From JAWXCE01 sp034440495 (GTDB lineage: Bacteria > Pseudomonadota > Alphaproteobacteria > Rhizobiales > Rhodomicrobiaceae), in NCBI GenBank assembly GCA_034440495.1, contig JAWXCE010000062.1, positions 33,008 to 97,007 of the forward strand: a DNA stretch of 64,000 bases. Reading direction: 5' to 3'. Both the position numbers and the translations under genes were made by a program. The notes beneath the pieces were generated by a model that was not told where the DNA came from, ran no database searches, and saw only the letters and a list, made by a program, of their open reading frames with translations. Positions 8,775 to 16,950 of the stretch are shown one piece after another; positions within the stretch are counted from its first letter, which is position 1; every line of letters begins with the position of its first letter.

Positions 8775-9781
8775 TCAGGCAGCCTTGTTGACGCCTGCCA
8801 CCAGACTGACTCCACCGGCTCCCTGCGCAAGCAACTGCCTGATCCTGCGGCCACGTGTTATCCGGCGCCAGGGAAAATAGTATTTCAGCCTTGACCACGC
8901 GCGAGCGCGGTGCGCCAAGCCCTCCGCAAGCTGCGCAGGCGACGGCTTAGGGTCAGCAACGCCAAGGCCCTCTAAAACCTTAAGCGCATCCCGATATGCC
9001 CAATTGAAGCTTTCGTCCCATGGCCATGTGGCCTGATGCCAAGGTTAGGGCCACCGGTGAAATGATAGATCGCCGGTTCGACGCCAATCGTGCGTGGATC
9101 AAGTACTGTCATATGATCGGACTGGTAGTTCCAGCATAGTGATAACATGCCACGCTTACCCTTGGTCACCGCGTTGAGCGCGCTTTGATCCGAGGAACGG
9201 CATTTTTCCGGGTGATCGCGCAGGTACGCCATCGCATCGTCCGCAATGGCGCGCCATCCGCTGCGATCCGCGAGAAGCACGCCCGAATTGAAATAATCGT
9301 CAAATGTGCTGCCCAAACCATCGAGATAGGCTTTTTCGCGGCGCGGAGCCGGGCCAATTTCGTCAGCGCACAAAGCGACAGTGTCAGGCGCGGTCAAAAT
9401 CCCGCCTTCAGGGATTGGCGCCATGAGAAGCTCGTCAATTGACGGGTTCACCAGAATGTCTCCGTCGAGATAAAGGAAGCGGTCAACGTGAGAGGGTAGA
9501 AACCTGTCCACCCAAAATCGCGACAAGGCCGCTACAGGCAAAAACCTGTCCCGGTGTGTGCTTTTGAACGCCTCGATTTCAGGAATTTGTGCGGCAATTA
9601 GCTCAATGTTTCGACTTTGGGCGGCGGGCTTGAGCGCGGCGAGGGTCGCCTCCGTTGCATCGGTAACAAAGATAACGACTGGAGTATTATCAAGTGAAAC
9701 GTTTGCTCTCGCAGAAATTGCGGTTGCGAAGCTGGGAAGAATAAAATTCGTGTCGCAGATCAGGACAACGGCGCACGTCAT
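8775..9781 (-). pseudogene. Family 8 glycosyltransferase (LgtC-like), one frameshift
   Basis: The first about 245 residues read as a GT8-type glycosyltransferase: an N-terminal Rossmann-like strand with VVLICDTNFILP, the metal- and nucleotide-sugar-binding DxD motif in FLYLDGDILV, a FNSGVLLADRSGW segment and IYHFTGGP near residue 245. At the TT of 9045-9046 one base is missing. Restoring it gives GGPKPWHQATWPWDE, and reading continues through a basic C-terminus to TGA at 8775-8777, about 335 residues in all. GT8 enzymes move galactose or glucose onto LPS or other acceptors. The intact residues on both sides suggest a sequencing error. It lies between nuoD and nuoE. Confidence 0.8.
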
Positions 9782-10055
9782 AGGGAGCAGCTCCGAAAAG
9801 GTTCAACAGCACGCAAATCTCCCCAAACTATGTTTTTAATTTAAAGTAAAGTTAGCGAATTCAGACGCTTGCAATACTTTCATGACTGTTTTGCCATGGC
9901 TAGGATGATTACACTTAAAGAGCGTTTCGGGCAACACATGCGTGTTCCACGCAAAAATAATGCGACAAGCCGACGCACTTGGGCCTCAAACTGAATAGCG
10001 TCTAGAATCGATATTTTTTGCCCCGCATGATTAGGCGGCAAGTCGAGTCCAGCGC

Positions 10056-10451
10056 TTATAGCTTTTCATTCAGATTTTCAACGGCTCGCAGCCTTTGACG
10101 TTCATCACTCACATTACTTTGCTCAATAGTAAGCAAAACAGAGTCTATAATTTTTCTTCGCCCCTCTAGGAAGAAAAATCTATTGGATATTATAACGCCA
10201 ATAACTAACCCTTTTTCTCTCTGAAAGTTTATTAAATCAAAGTTTTCCAAAAATCGTCTATACATAATGATGCTGGATAATATATTTGAGCAAGCTTCGA
10301 CCTTTTTAACCTGCAAAGCCTGTGTTTTTTGCAGCCTTATAGTTTTGTCATTATAATATAACGTAGAAAAAAGAATTATAACGCTTATTGTTAGCGCTAG
10401 AGCAGTCATGTAATCATTGGCGGATCGGCCCAAAAACCATTTGCGCGTCAA
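10056..10451 (-). CDS. Hypothetical AT-rich protein with one N-terminal membrane helix
   Basis: A 131-residue protein with one membrane helix at about residues 16-34 (TALALTISVIILFSTLYY) and a basic, probably helical cytoplasmic remainder. I do not recognise it. Its base composition is much richer in A+T than the flanking nuo genes, which suggests recent acquisition. The frame opens with a TTG at 10451 overlapping the nuoD stop (TTGA), which would allow translational coupling. An internal ATG at 10409 directly before the helix is an alternative start. Confidence 0.55.
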   Translation of the reverse strand: MTRKWFLGRSANDYMTALALTISVIILFSTLYYNDKTIRLQKTQALQVKKVEACSNILSSIIMYRRFLENFDLINFQREKGLVIGVIISNRFFFLEGRRKIIDSVLLTIEQSNVSDERQRLRAVENLNEKL

Positions 10452-11680
10452 CGGTCGATCTCGCCGAACACGATATCCAGGCTGCCAAGCACGGCGCTAA
10501 CATCGGCGAGCATGTGGCCCTTGCACAGGAAGTCCATCGCGGCGAGGTGCGGGAATCCGGGCGCGCGAATTTTGCAGCGGTAAGGCTTGTTGGAGCCATC
10601 GGCGATGAGATAAACGCCGAACTCACCTTTAGGCGCCTCCACGCAGGAGTAAACCTCGCCTTTAGGCACGCGGAAGCCTTCGGTGTAAAGTTTGAAGTGA
10701 TGGATGATTGCCTCCATCGAACGCTTCATGTCGTCCCGCCGCGGCGGCGCGATCTTATTGTCTGTAGTCATCACCGAGCCGCCGCCCTTAGGCCCAATAA
10801 GCCGGTCGAGGCATTGCTCCATAATGCTTACCGACTGACGCATCTCTTCCATGCGAATGAGGTAGCGGTCATAGCAATCGCCGTTTTTCCCTATAGGCAC
10901 GTCGAACTCCATCTCGGCGTAGCATTCATAGGGCTGGCTCTTGCGCAAGTCCCACGCCGCGCCCGAGCCGCGCAGCATTACGCCGGTGAAGCCGTAGGCA
11001 AGCGCATCCTCAAGGCTCACAATGGCGATGTCCACGTTGCGTTGTTTAAAGATGCGGTTCGGCGTAAGGAGAGCGTCAATGTCCGCCAGGACTTTTCGGA
11101 ATGGGTTGCACCAGGCATAAATGTCCTCCAGCAGCGCAGGCGGCAAATCCTGATGCACGCCGCCGGGACGGAAATAATTGGCGTGCAGACGCGCGCCGGA
11201 AGCGCGCTCGTAAAAGCCCATCAGCTTCTCGCGTTCTTCGAACCCCCACAGCGGCGGCGTCAGGGCGCCTACGTCAAGCGCCTGCGTTGTGACGTTGAGC
11301 AAGTGACTAAGGATACGGCCGATCTCGCAATACAGGACGCGGATGAGCTGACCGCGATACGGCACTTCCAGGCCGAGCAGCTTTTCGATTGCGAGGCAGA
11401 AAGCGTGCTCCTGATTCATCGGCGCGACGTAATCAAGCCGATCAAAATACGGAATCGCTTGGAGGTAAGTCTTGTGCTCGATTAGCTTCTCAGTGCCGCG
11501 ATGTAAAAGCCCGATATGCGGATCGACACGCTCGACCACCTCGCCATCCAGTTCTAGCACAAGACGTAGCACGCCGTGCGCCGCCGGATGCTGCGGCCCG
11601 AAGTTGATAGTAAAGTTGCGCAGCTCCGCCTCTGGGGTTTTTGATGCGCTAGTCTTTGTAACTGCTCCGCCATCGGCCAT
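10448..11680 (-). CDS. nuoD: NADH-quinone oxidoreductase subunit D
   Basis: The 410-residue 49-kDa subunit of complex I, which forms the quinone-binding pocket with NuoB. The family N-terminal signature FGPQHPAAHGVLRLVLELDGE is present in pieces (FGPQHPAAHG then LELDGE), followed by DPHIGLLHRGTEKL and the DYVAPMNQEH segment. It ends with SLDIVFGEIDR, the usual C-terminus. The start ATG follows a methyltransferase gene by 14 bases, so normal nuoC-nuoD adjacency is broken. Confidence 0.97.
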   Translation of the reverse strand: MADGGAVTKTSASKTPEAELRNFTINFGPQHPAAHGVLRLVLELDGEVVERVDPHIGLLHRGTEKLIEHKTYLQAIPYFDRLDYVAPMNQEHAFCLAIEKLLGLEVPYRGQLIRVLYCEIGRILSHLLNVTTQALDVGALTPPLWGFEEREKLMGFYERASGARLHANYFRPGGVHQDLPPALLEDIYAWCNPFRKVLADIDALLTPNRIFKQRNVDIAIVSLEDALAYGFTGVMLRGSGAAWDLRKSQPYECYAEMEFDVPIGKNGDCYDRYLIRMEEMRQSVSIMEQCLDRLIGPKGGGSVMTTDNKIAPPRRDDMKRSMEAIIHHFKLYTEGFRVPKGEVYSCVEAPKGEFGVYLIADGSNKPYRCKIRAPGFPHLAAMDFLCKGHMLADVSAVLGSLDIVFGEIDR

Positions 11681-11694
11681 TATCTATCGTCTAC

Positions 11695-12351
11695 CTATGC
11701 AATCCATGTTGGAGCGATGCGTGTCTTAAAAAGTTTAACAGTTAAAAATTCTGCCAAAGACGAATTCTGGTATGCAATCTGCGTTACCGCCCTTCTAGTA
11801 TTTGGTTCAGAACCACCAATGCCAAGCACCCCTGTGAAAACGACACGGCGCCGCATAACCGTGGCAACCGTTAGATCCTGAATGTAAGTTGAGAATATAG
11901 CAATGCCATCCTCAAGGTTGCAAATTCGGCGCACGCGGCGCTCTTGACCAGCCGGTTCGAACTTCTCTTTGGGAGAACGCCAAAAATCGTAGCTAAAAAT
12001 GATAAATTTATCCTCACAGTCTTTTGCCAGGCGACCGAGAAACTGCTCAAGGTTGAGGATGTGTTCAAACAAACCGAGCGCCATCACTACGTTAAAATCC
12101 TCGGTTGGCAAGGTAAAATCAGATGTTTCAAAATCAGCTAAGTGTGTCCCCGGCAACGCTGCAACGCCGTCAACAGCAAGATATTTCGTGTTGGCTGGTA
12201 AAAACTTTCTTAACTGCTGTGCACCGGCGCCGAGATCGCAAACTAAATCTCCCGGCCGTACAAACAATGACGCAAGTTCGGACCTGTCTGAAAAACTTTT
12301 TCGCGGCGGCTTGGATGGAAGATTATGCCGGACGGCATTTGTCTTTCTCAT
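11695..12351 (-). CDS. Class I SAM-dependent methyltransferase
   Basis: 218 residues. Motif I for S-adenosylmethionine binding is CDLGAGAQQL (about residues 38-47), followed by an acidic strand end (LAVDGVAALPG) and a motif IV-like VVMALGLFEHIL. No specific substrate family is recognisable. The C-terminal third is basic. The base composition is more AT-rich than nuoC or nuoD on either side. It sits between the 95-residue protein gene and nuoD on the same strand and may be an insertion into the nuo operon. Complex I maturation methyltransferases exist (for example NDUFAF7 on the NuoD homologue), but this protein does not visibly match that family. Confidence 0.75.
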   Translation of the reverse strand: MRKTNAVRHNLPSKPPRKSFSDRSELASLFVRPGDLVCDLGAGAQQLRKFLPANTKYLAVDGVAALPGTHLADFETSDFTLPTEDFNVVMALGLFEHILNLEQFLGRLAKDCEDKFIIFSYDFWRSPKEKFEPAGQERRVRRICNLEDGIAIFSTYIQDLTVATVMRRRVVFTGVLGIGGSEPNTRRAVTQIAYQNSSLAEFLTVKLFKTRIAPTWIA

Positions 12352-12520
12352 AACAGCTCCGTGGTTGATAAACTTTTTATTGCTTCTTGTAGGATATTGG
12401 ATTTCTCAAAATATAACGCTAGCTTACCAGTTAGTGTGTGGATATAGCGCTAACTCTCAGTGCGGGTTTAGTTGTGCGTATGACGAGGGTAAATAACCAG
12501 ACCCGATTGGAACGCATGCT

Positions 12521-12808
12521 TCATGCGTCTTCGTCGTCATTATCTTCGCCCCAGCGCTCGCGTTCCTCGGGGCTAAGATAGAACGCCTCGATATCCTCTG
12601 CCGTGATTGGGTTGCCTGTGGCGGTCTGCATCATCGCCGCAATATCGGCGTTGGATTTGCCCTGGCCCTGGAGCATCTCGATCTCTTCGCTGGCCATGCC
12701 GACGACTTCGGCCAGATTAAACAGCTCTTCCTCGGCACCCGTTGCATCGCGGAGCGCTTTCTGGGCGGCCAGCGACTGAGCCAGCGTGAATGTGGTTTCC
12801 TCGGCCAT
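12521..12808 (-). CDS. Small acidic protein of unknown function in the nuo cluster
   Basis: A 95-residue, strongly acidic, probably helical protein ending in an acidic run (WGEDNDDEDA). There is no signal peptide or membrane segment. A GAGGAA ribosome binding site precedes the ATG at a good distance, and it begins 14 bases after nuoC. I do not recognise the family. Tight spacing implies co-transcription with nuoC. Confidence 0.65.
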   Translation of the reverse strand: MAEETTFTLAQSLAAQKALRDATGAEEELFNLAEVVGMASEEIEMLQGQGKSNADIAAMMQTATGNPITAEDIEAFYLSPEERERWGEDNDDEDA

Positions 12809-12822
12809 GGTGTTTCCTCGTG

Positions 12823-13428
12823 TTATGGTTTCGCGGCTTTCTCGTCGCCCGGCAGATTATAGTCGGCGCCCTCCCAGGGGCTTAGGAAGTCAAAGCTGCG
12901 GAACTCCTGTTGCAGCTTTACTGGCTCGTAAACAACGCGCTTTTCCTCTTCGCTATACCGCACTTCGACGAAGCCGGTGAGCGGAAAATCTTTGCGAAGC
13001 GGGTGGCCGCGAAATCCATAGTCGGTGAGAATGCGGCGCAAATCCGGGTGGCCGCTGAATAGAACCCCGTAGAGGTCGAACGCTTCCCGCTCATACCAGT
13101 TTGCGGCGGGGTAAAGACCGATAATCGATTGCACCGGCGTGCGCTCATCAGTGCTGATCTTAACGCGGATGCGATGGTTCAGGTGCGGGCTGAGAAAGTG
13201 ATACACGACATCGAAACGCTCTGCGCGCTCTGGATAATCGACGCCGCAAATGTCGATAAGCTGGCTGAACCGGCAGCGCGGGTCCGCCTTGAGAAACGCG
13301 ATGAGATCATACAGAGCGTCTCGGCGAGCGTTGAGCGTCAGTTCACCCAGGCCCAGGCTGAAATCTGTCACCGCATCTTTGTTCGCGGCGGCGATATGCT
13401 CGCCAAGTATCTTCAGATCAATCGTCAT
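12823..13428 (-). CDS. nuoC: NADH-quinone oxidoreductase subunit C
   Basis: The 201-residue 30-kDa subunit of the peripheral arm of complex I. Family features are CGVDYPERAERFDVVYHFLS, the NWYEREAFDLYGVLFSGHPD signature in pieces, RRILTDYGFRGHPLRKDFPL and the terminal W-E-G-A-D-Y-N-L-P-G. I set the start at the ATG at 13428 (MTIDLKIL), which has GAGG upstream and lies 7 bases after the preceding stop. The longer in-frame extension upstream overlaps the cupin gene and is not protein-like. Confidence 0.96.
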   Translation of the reverse strand: MTIDLKILGEHIAAANKDAVTDFSLGLGELTLNARRDALYDLIAFLKADPRCRFSQLIDICGVDYPERAERFDVVYHFLSPHLNHRIRVKISTDERTPVQSIIGLYPAANWYEREAFDLYGVLFSGHPDLRRILTDYGFRGHPLRKDFPLTGFVEVRYSEEEKRVVYEPVKLQQEFRSFDFLSPWEGADYNLPGDEKAAKP

Positions 13429-13435
13429 TTCATCC

Positions 13436-13765
13436 TCAGTCGACGACAAAAAGTTTAGCGCCCGTCGTGGTTTTCGAGCGATGTGGCTCGGCCCCGTCCG
13501 CAACCTGATAGCTCATGCCGGGCTTCAGCACGAATATGCGCCCGTCTTCGAGCGTCGTTTCCAGTTCGCCCTCTAGGCAGAGCAGAATGTGCCCTTTGCT
13601 GCACCAATGGTCTGATTCATAACCTTCCGAATATTCAACCATTCGAACGGAAATGCCGCCAAACTCCCGCGTCCGCCACGTCGCAACGCCGAAGTCGCCC
13701 TTATGCGTGGATGGCTCGACCGCAGACCAGTCGGTTATATCGAAAGGGATTGCTGACATTCTCAT
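13436..13765 (-). CDS. DHCW-motif cupin-fold protein
   Basis: A small cupin of about 109 residues. It shows the SDHWCSKGHILLCLEGEL segment typical of the proteins named after the DHCW motif, plus a second cupin motif region (LKPGMSYQVADGAEPHRS). His and Cys residues could bind a metal, but no reaction is established for this group. Starts are possible at 13795, 13765 or 13759; homologues I remember begin a few residues before IPF, so I chose 13765. It lies between nuoB and nuoC, an unusual place for a cupin gene. Confidence 0.78.
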   Translation of the reverse strand: MRMSAIPFDITDWSAVEPSTHKGDFGVATWRTREFGGISVRMVEYSEGYESDHWCSKGHILLCLEGELETTLEDGRIFVLKPGMSYQVADGAEPHRSKTTTGAKLFVVD

Positions 13766-13798
13766 AAATGGCGCCTGCATTCCGTTCCGAACCACATA

Positions 13799-14002
13799 TC
13801 AATCACCGCCGCCATCTCCACCATGGCCGTTCCCGCCATCGGGAGTATCATGGCGACCGCTTCCGCCGAATGACTACCAAGATGTGGTGCCATCCACGTT
13901 GCGAGCACGTGAAGCGCCTTTTCTCCCCGCGCTCATTTTAGCCAGAATAAAGATGAACACGGCTGTCAGCCCCACTAAGCCCAGAATACTCCAAATAGTC
14001 AT
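13799..14002 (-). pseudogene. Small membrane protein with Gly-rich tail, interrupted by in-frame TAG
   Basis: The ATG at 14002 has GGGAGA seven bases upstream. The first 42 codons give a single membrane helix (SILGLVGLTAVFIFILAK) and a short basic tail, then TAG at 13874-13876. In the same frame a further 24 codons follow, rich in Gly, Asp and His (SFGGSGRHDTPDGGNGHGGD), to a TGA at 13799. Small proteins with one helix and a Gly/Asp-rich tail are common in Hyphomicrobiales, so the full-length ancestor probably had both parts. It sits between nuoB and the cupin gene. A CAG to TAG change would explain the stop. Confidence 0.55.
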
Positions 14003-14020
14003 CGACTATCTCCCGGCAGG

Positions 14021-14596
14021 CTAGCGCTCTATGGTGCCGGTGCGGCGGATTTTCTTTTGCAGCAGCAGCACGCCGTAAAGCAACGCCTCGGCGCTAGGCG
14101 GGCAACCGGGCACGTAGATATCCACGGGGATAATCCGGTCGCAGCCACGCACCACGGAGTAGCTATAGTGGTAATAGCCGCCACCGTTGGCGCAACTGCC
14201 CATGGAGATGACGTAGCGCGGTTCTGGCATCTGGTCGTAGACCTTGCGGATGGCAGGCGCCATCTTGTTGCACAGCGTGCCTGCGACAATGATCACGTCC
14301 GACTGGCGAGGCGAGGCGCGCGGCGCAAAACCAAACCGCTCCAGATCGTAACGCGGCATGGAGGCGTGCATCATCTCCACCGCGCAGCACGCGAGGCCGA
14401 ACGTCATCCACATGAGGGAGCCGGTGCGCGCCCAGTTGATGATGTCATCGGTCGAGGTGACGAGGAAGCCTTTATCGGCCAGTTCGTTGTTGATGTCGGT
14501 GAAAAACGGATCGGGCTTTTTGGCCGGAGCGGCAGTACCTGCCCTGCCGGGCGTGTCCGACAGCGGCTGATCGTAAGGCGGCAAAATTAATCCCAT
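14021..14596 (-). CDS. nuoB: NADH-quinone oxidoreductase subunit B
   Basis: The 191-residue subunit carrying the N2 4Fe-4S cluster, the last electron carrier before ubiquinone. The four ligands are visible: the tandem Cys70-Cys71 (GLACCAVE), Cys135 (MGSCANGGG) and Cys165 (YVPGCPPSAEAL). The N-terminal 30 residues are a Pro-rich leader of variable type. The start overlaps the end of nuoA by 10 bases, indicating translational coupling. Confidence 0.97.
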   Translation of the reverse strand: MGLILPPYDQPLSDTPGRAGTAAPAKKPDPFFTDINNELADKGFLVTSTDDIINWARTGSLMWMTFGLACCAVEMMHASMPRYDLERFGFAPRASPRQSDVIIVAGTLCNKMAPAIRKVYDQMPEPRYVISMGSCANGGGYYHYSYSVVRGCDRIIPVDIYVPGCPPSAEALLYGVLLLQKKIRRTGTIER

Positions 14597-14952
14597 TCAA
14601 GCGCGCCTTTCTTCCATTCATATATGAAACCTACGGTTAGCACGCCGAGGAAGATCATCATCGCCCAGAAGCCCGCCAGCCCCGCCTCCTTGAACGACAC
14701 TGCCCAGGGGAACAGGAACGCCACCTCAAGGTCGAAAATAATGAACAGAATGGACACTAGGTAGAAGCGCACGTCAAATTTCATGCGTGCGTCGTCGAAA
14801 GCGGGGAAGCCGCACTCATACGCCGACACCTTTTCCGGGTCGGGGTTGTTTGGCGCGATGATGAACGGCGCAACCGTCAGCGCCAATCCAATGACCAGTG
14901 CAACGGCAAAGAAAATCACAAGCGGCAGGTAGTCCATCAGAAGCTGATTCAA
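14587..14952 (-). CDS. nuoA: NADH-quinone oxidoreductase subunit A
   Basis: A membrane subunit of complex I with three helices, about 121 residues. It has the conserved YECGFPAFDDARMKFDVRFY loop (seen in pieces YECGF, FDDARMKFDVRFYLVSILF) and the acidic second helix FIIFDLEVAFLFPW. I prefer the TTG at 14952 (reading NQLLMDYLPL), which has AAGGA upstream, over the ATG at 14937 and over a long non-homologous extension to 15066. It is the first gene of the nuo cluster; its promoter must lie between here and the divergent gene at 15120. Confidence 0.94.
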   Translation of the reverse strand: MNQLLMDYLPLVIFFAVALVIGLALTVAPFIIAPNNPDPEKVSAYECGFPAFDDARMKFDVRFYLVSILFIIFDLEVAFLFPWAVSFKEAGLAGFWAMMIFLGVLTVGFIYEWKKGALEWD

Positions 14953-15119
14953 GAGCGCTTTCCTTGCATGAGTAAGATTGTGCCGGTGCGAGCTAAACGG
15001 ACTTAACCTTAAAATTCCTGGGTTCGCAACCTTAGACGGGCACGTCACCCCTATGCCGGAACTCATAAGCCTGTCTGAACGTCTAACAGCATTAGCAACA
15101 ATAACATGGAGGAAATGAA

Positions 15120-15854
15120 ATGGTTAATCGGCTTTTAACTCTTACCGCAGCTAGTGCGCTGCTCGTTGCGGCTGGACTAAGTGTCAATGCTCAAGGCGGC
15201 GGGGGACAGGGCGGCGGCGCAAATACGCCGAATGCAGCTCCTGGTGCGGGCCAAAATAGCACTGGAGCAGCGCAGCCAGACGCTCAGACCAATCCCGGTG
15301 AACAGGGCGGCCGCAAAGGCACAAACGACGAAAAGGGCGCAAAGTCTAAACCGGACGATAAAAACGCCGACGCTAATACGCAGCCTGGCAACAAGGCTCC
15401 CGGCAAAAAAGCCGATGGCGACGATAAAGCTGGCGAAAGCAGCCAGCCAAAAGACCGCGCGGCCGATAGCAAGCCTATGGACGACAAACGCCAAAACACA
15501 GGCGACAATGCCAACCGTGATAACCAGAACAACCGTGACAATCAACGCGATAACGCCAACTCTAACGACAAAAATCGCGACAAGGACGTGACGAAAACCA
15601 AAGTCACGATCAACAACGACCAGCGCACCCGCATCAAAACAGTCATACGAGGCGACAACAAAGCGCGCGCGACTGTCGACTTTAATGTGACCGTCGGTCA
15701 AAGAGTGCCAAAAACGGTAACTTACTATGCCTTGCCGCTAACCATTATCGAGATCGTGCCGCAGTATAGCGCGTATCAGTATGTGCTTGTTGGAGACAAC
15801 ATTGTCATCATCGAGCCTGACACCGGTCTTATAGTGGATGTGATTCCGGCGTAA
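15120..15854 (+). CDS. Secreted DUF1236-domain protein
   Basis: 244 residues: a signal peptide (about 1-25, ending VNAQ), a long Asn/Asp/Lys/Gln-rich low-complexity stretch (about 26-160) with DN and RDN-like repeats, and a C-terminal globular segment with VDFNVTVGQRVPKTV and IVEIVP-like text (IIEIVPQYSAYQYVLVGDNIVIIEP) that matches DUF1236. The family is mostly found in Hyphomicrobiales; function unknown, location periplasmic or cell surface. GGAGG precedes the start. A strong terminator hairpin follows. Confidence 0.85.
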   Translation: MVNRLLTLTAASALLVAAGLSVNAQGGGGQGGGANTPNAAPGAGQNSTGAAQPDAQTNPGEQGGRKGTNDEKGAKSKPDDKNADANTQPGNKAPGKKADGDDKAGESSQPKDRAADSKPMDDKRQNTGDNANRDNQNNRDNQRDNANSNDKNRDKDVTKTKVTINNDQRTRIKTVIRGDNKARATVDFNVTVGQRVPKTVTYYALPLTIIEIVPQYSAYQYVLVGDNIVIIEPDTGLIVDVIPA

Positions 15855-15874
15855 ATATACCGCATGGATCAGTG

Positions 15875-15900
15875 AAGCCGCGCAGCCGCGCGGCTTTTTT
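15875..15900 (+). terminator. Rho-independent terminator of the DUF1236 gene
   Basis: The inverted repeat AGCCGCG/CGCGGCT is followed directly by a run of six T. It lies about 20 bases after the stop at 15854. Confidence 0.85.
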
Positions 15901-15991
15901 GCGTCTGCAACCGTCAGCTTACCCAGCCCATGCATGAAACTTTGAGAAAAACCCACGCTTTGACTCAAAATACAACTAAAAGGAAACATGC

Positions 15992-16573
15992 ATGCGTAAC
16001 TCAATTATAAAGACTGCTGCTCTAGCGACAGCCTTAAGCTTCGCCGCATTGCCTTTATGGGCACAGGGCGGAGGCGGCGGCGGCGGTTCAGGCGGTGGCG
16101 GATCTTCGGGCAGTGGAAGTGGTTCTTCCAGTGGCGGAGCCGGATCTTCCAACAGTGGAGCCGGGTCTAACAGCGGAGCTTCATCATCAGAAGGCGGAGC
16201 CAATAGCGGCGCGCCAGCTGGGCAATAAGGTGGGGGGCAGACAACTCCGGGCGGTGCCGGAAACCAAAGCGGGACTAACAACTCTGCTGGATCGGGCTCT
16301 AGTGGCCGCGATAAGAGCGGCGGGTTGCTAAGCAGCGTAGATGGGCAAAACAGACCAAGTGTTAAAGGCTCTGGCGTAACGGCCAGCGACAAACAAGCCC
16401 GCGATAGTCAAGGCGATAAAGCTGACCAACAAACGAAAGGCTCTGACGCGGACCGAAACAGCATCCGGGACGCTGGAGACAATAAAAGCGATCGCAACGG
16501 AAATCGCGCTGATGGGCGTAACCCCGCACTCCTTAGCGCGGTCTTTTATTGCGGTAACATATTGGTTTTGTAA
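15992..16573 (+). pseudogene. Secreted Gly/Ser-rich protein interrupted by in-frame TAA
   Basis: The ATG at 15992 follows AAAGGAAAC. A signal peptide (about 1-25, ending PLWAQ) leads into Gly/Ser repeats up to GAPAGQ, then TAA at 16226-16228. The same frame continues without another stop for about 115 codons, again Gly/Ser/Asn-rich at first (GGGQTTPGGAG, then SGSSGRDKSGG) and then charged, to a stop at 16571-16573. The composition on both sides is alike, so this is probably one gene of about 190 residues with a nonsense change (CAA to TAA would fit). No function is known. It is downstream of, and similar in style to, the DUF1236 protein. Confidence 0.55.
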
Positions 16574-16629
16574 AACCGTTTTCCGAATCTCACTTGTCAG
16601 AAAGATTATTAAATATGGAATCAGAGCTG

Positions 16630-16706
16630 GCGCGAGTGACGGGACTTGAACCCGCGACCTCCGGCGTGACAGGCCGGCACTCTAACCGACTGAGCTACAC
16701 CCGCGC
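16630..16706 (-). tRNA. tRNA-Asp (GTC)
   Basis: The minus strand folds as a complete cloverleaf of 77 bases. The acceptor stem starts GCGCGGG, the D-arm is AGCTCAGTCGGTTAGAG, the anticodon loop CTGTCAC gives GTC, and the T-arm is GGTTCAAGTCC. No CCA is encoded. Confidence 0.96.
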
Positions 16707-16767
16707 AAAATGTAGGCTTTAAGTCATAGCGTCCACTTCGACATTTGCCAAGGACAAAAACCGATGG

Positions 16768-16839
16768 TGGGCGATGAGAGGGTCGAACTCCCGACATCCT
16801 CGGTGTAAACGAGGCGCTCTACCACTGAGCTAATCGCCC
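16768..16839 (-). tRNA. tRNA-Val (TAC)
   Basis: The minus strand folds as a cloverleaf. The acceptor stem is GGGCGAT paired with ATCGCCC, the D-arm is AGCTCAGTGGTAGAGC, the anticodon loop TTTACAC gives TAC, and the T-arm contains GTTCGACCC. It lies 61 bases from tRNA-Asp on the same strand and the two may be co-transcribed. Confidence 0.95.
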
Positions 16840-16884
16840 GGAAATCGCACCATAGCCTTACGCACGACCTGTTACAATACAGAA

Positions 16885-16915
16885 AGAAAAGCCGGGGGAT
16901 ATCCGCCCGGCTTAA
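16885..16915 (-). terminator. Probable terminator of the beta-barrel gene at 16951-17772
   Basis: A GCCGGG...CCCGGC inverted repeat lies 35 bases after the gene's stop, followed on the minus strand by TTTTCTTTC. Confidence 0.65.
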
Positions 16916-16950
16916 GGTTTTTAAAGAGGAGGGTTTGGTTTAAGCTTACT

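Noticed and set aside
10388..11485. 365-codon plus-strand frame opposite nuoD
   Set aside because: nuoD on the minus strand is certain; the opposite frame has no start signal or protein-like motifs.
15300..15600. CRISPR-like or tandem DNA repeat in the DUF1236 gene
   Set aside because: The repetition is at the level of Asn/Asp/Arg codons; no regular DNA repeat and spacer pattern exists.
16226..16228. Stop codon reassignment to explain the two in-frame stops
   Set aside because: TAA and TAG end many normal genes in the window (for example TAA for the DUF2293 protein and TAG for the DUF3309-like protein), so a changed genetic code is not supported.
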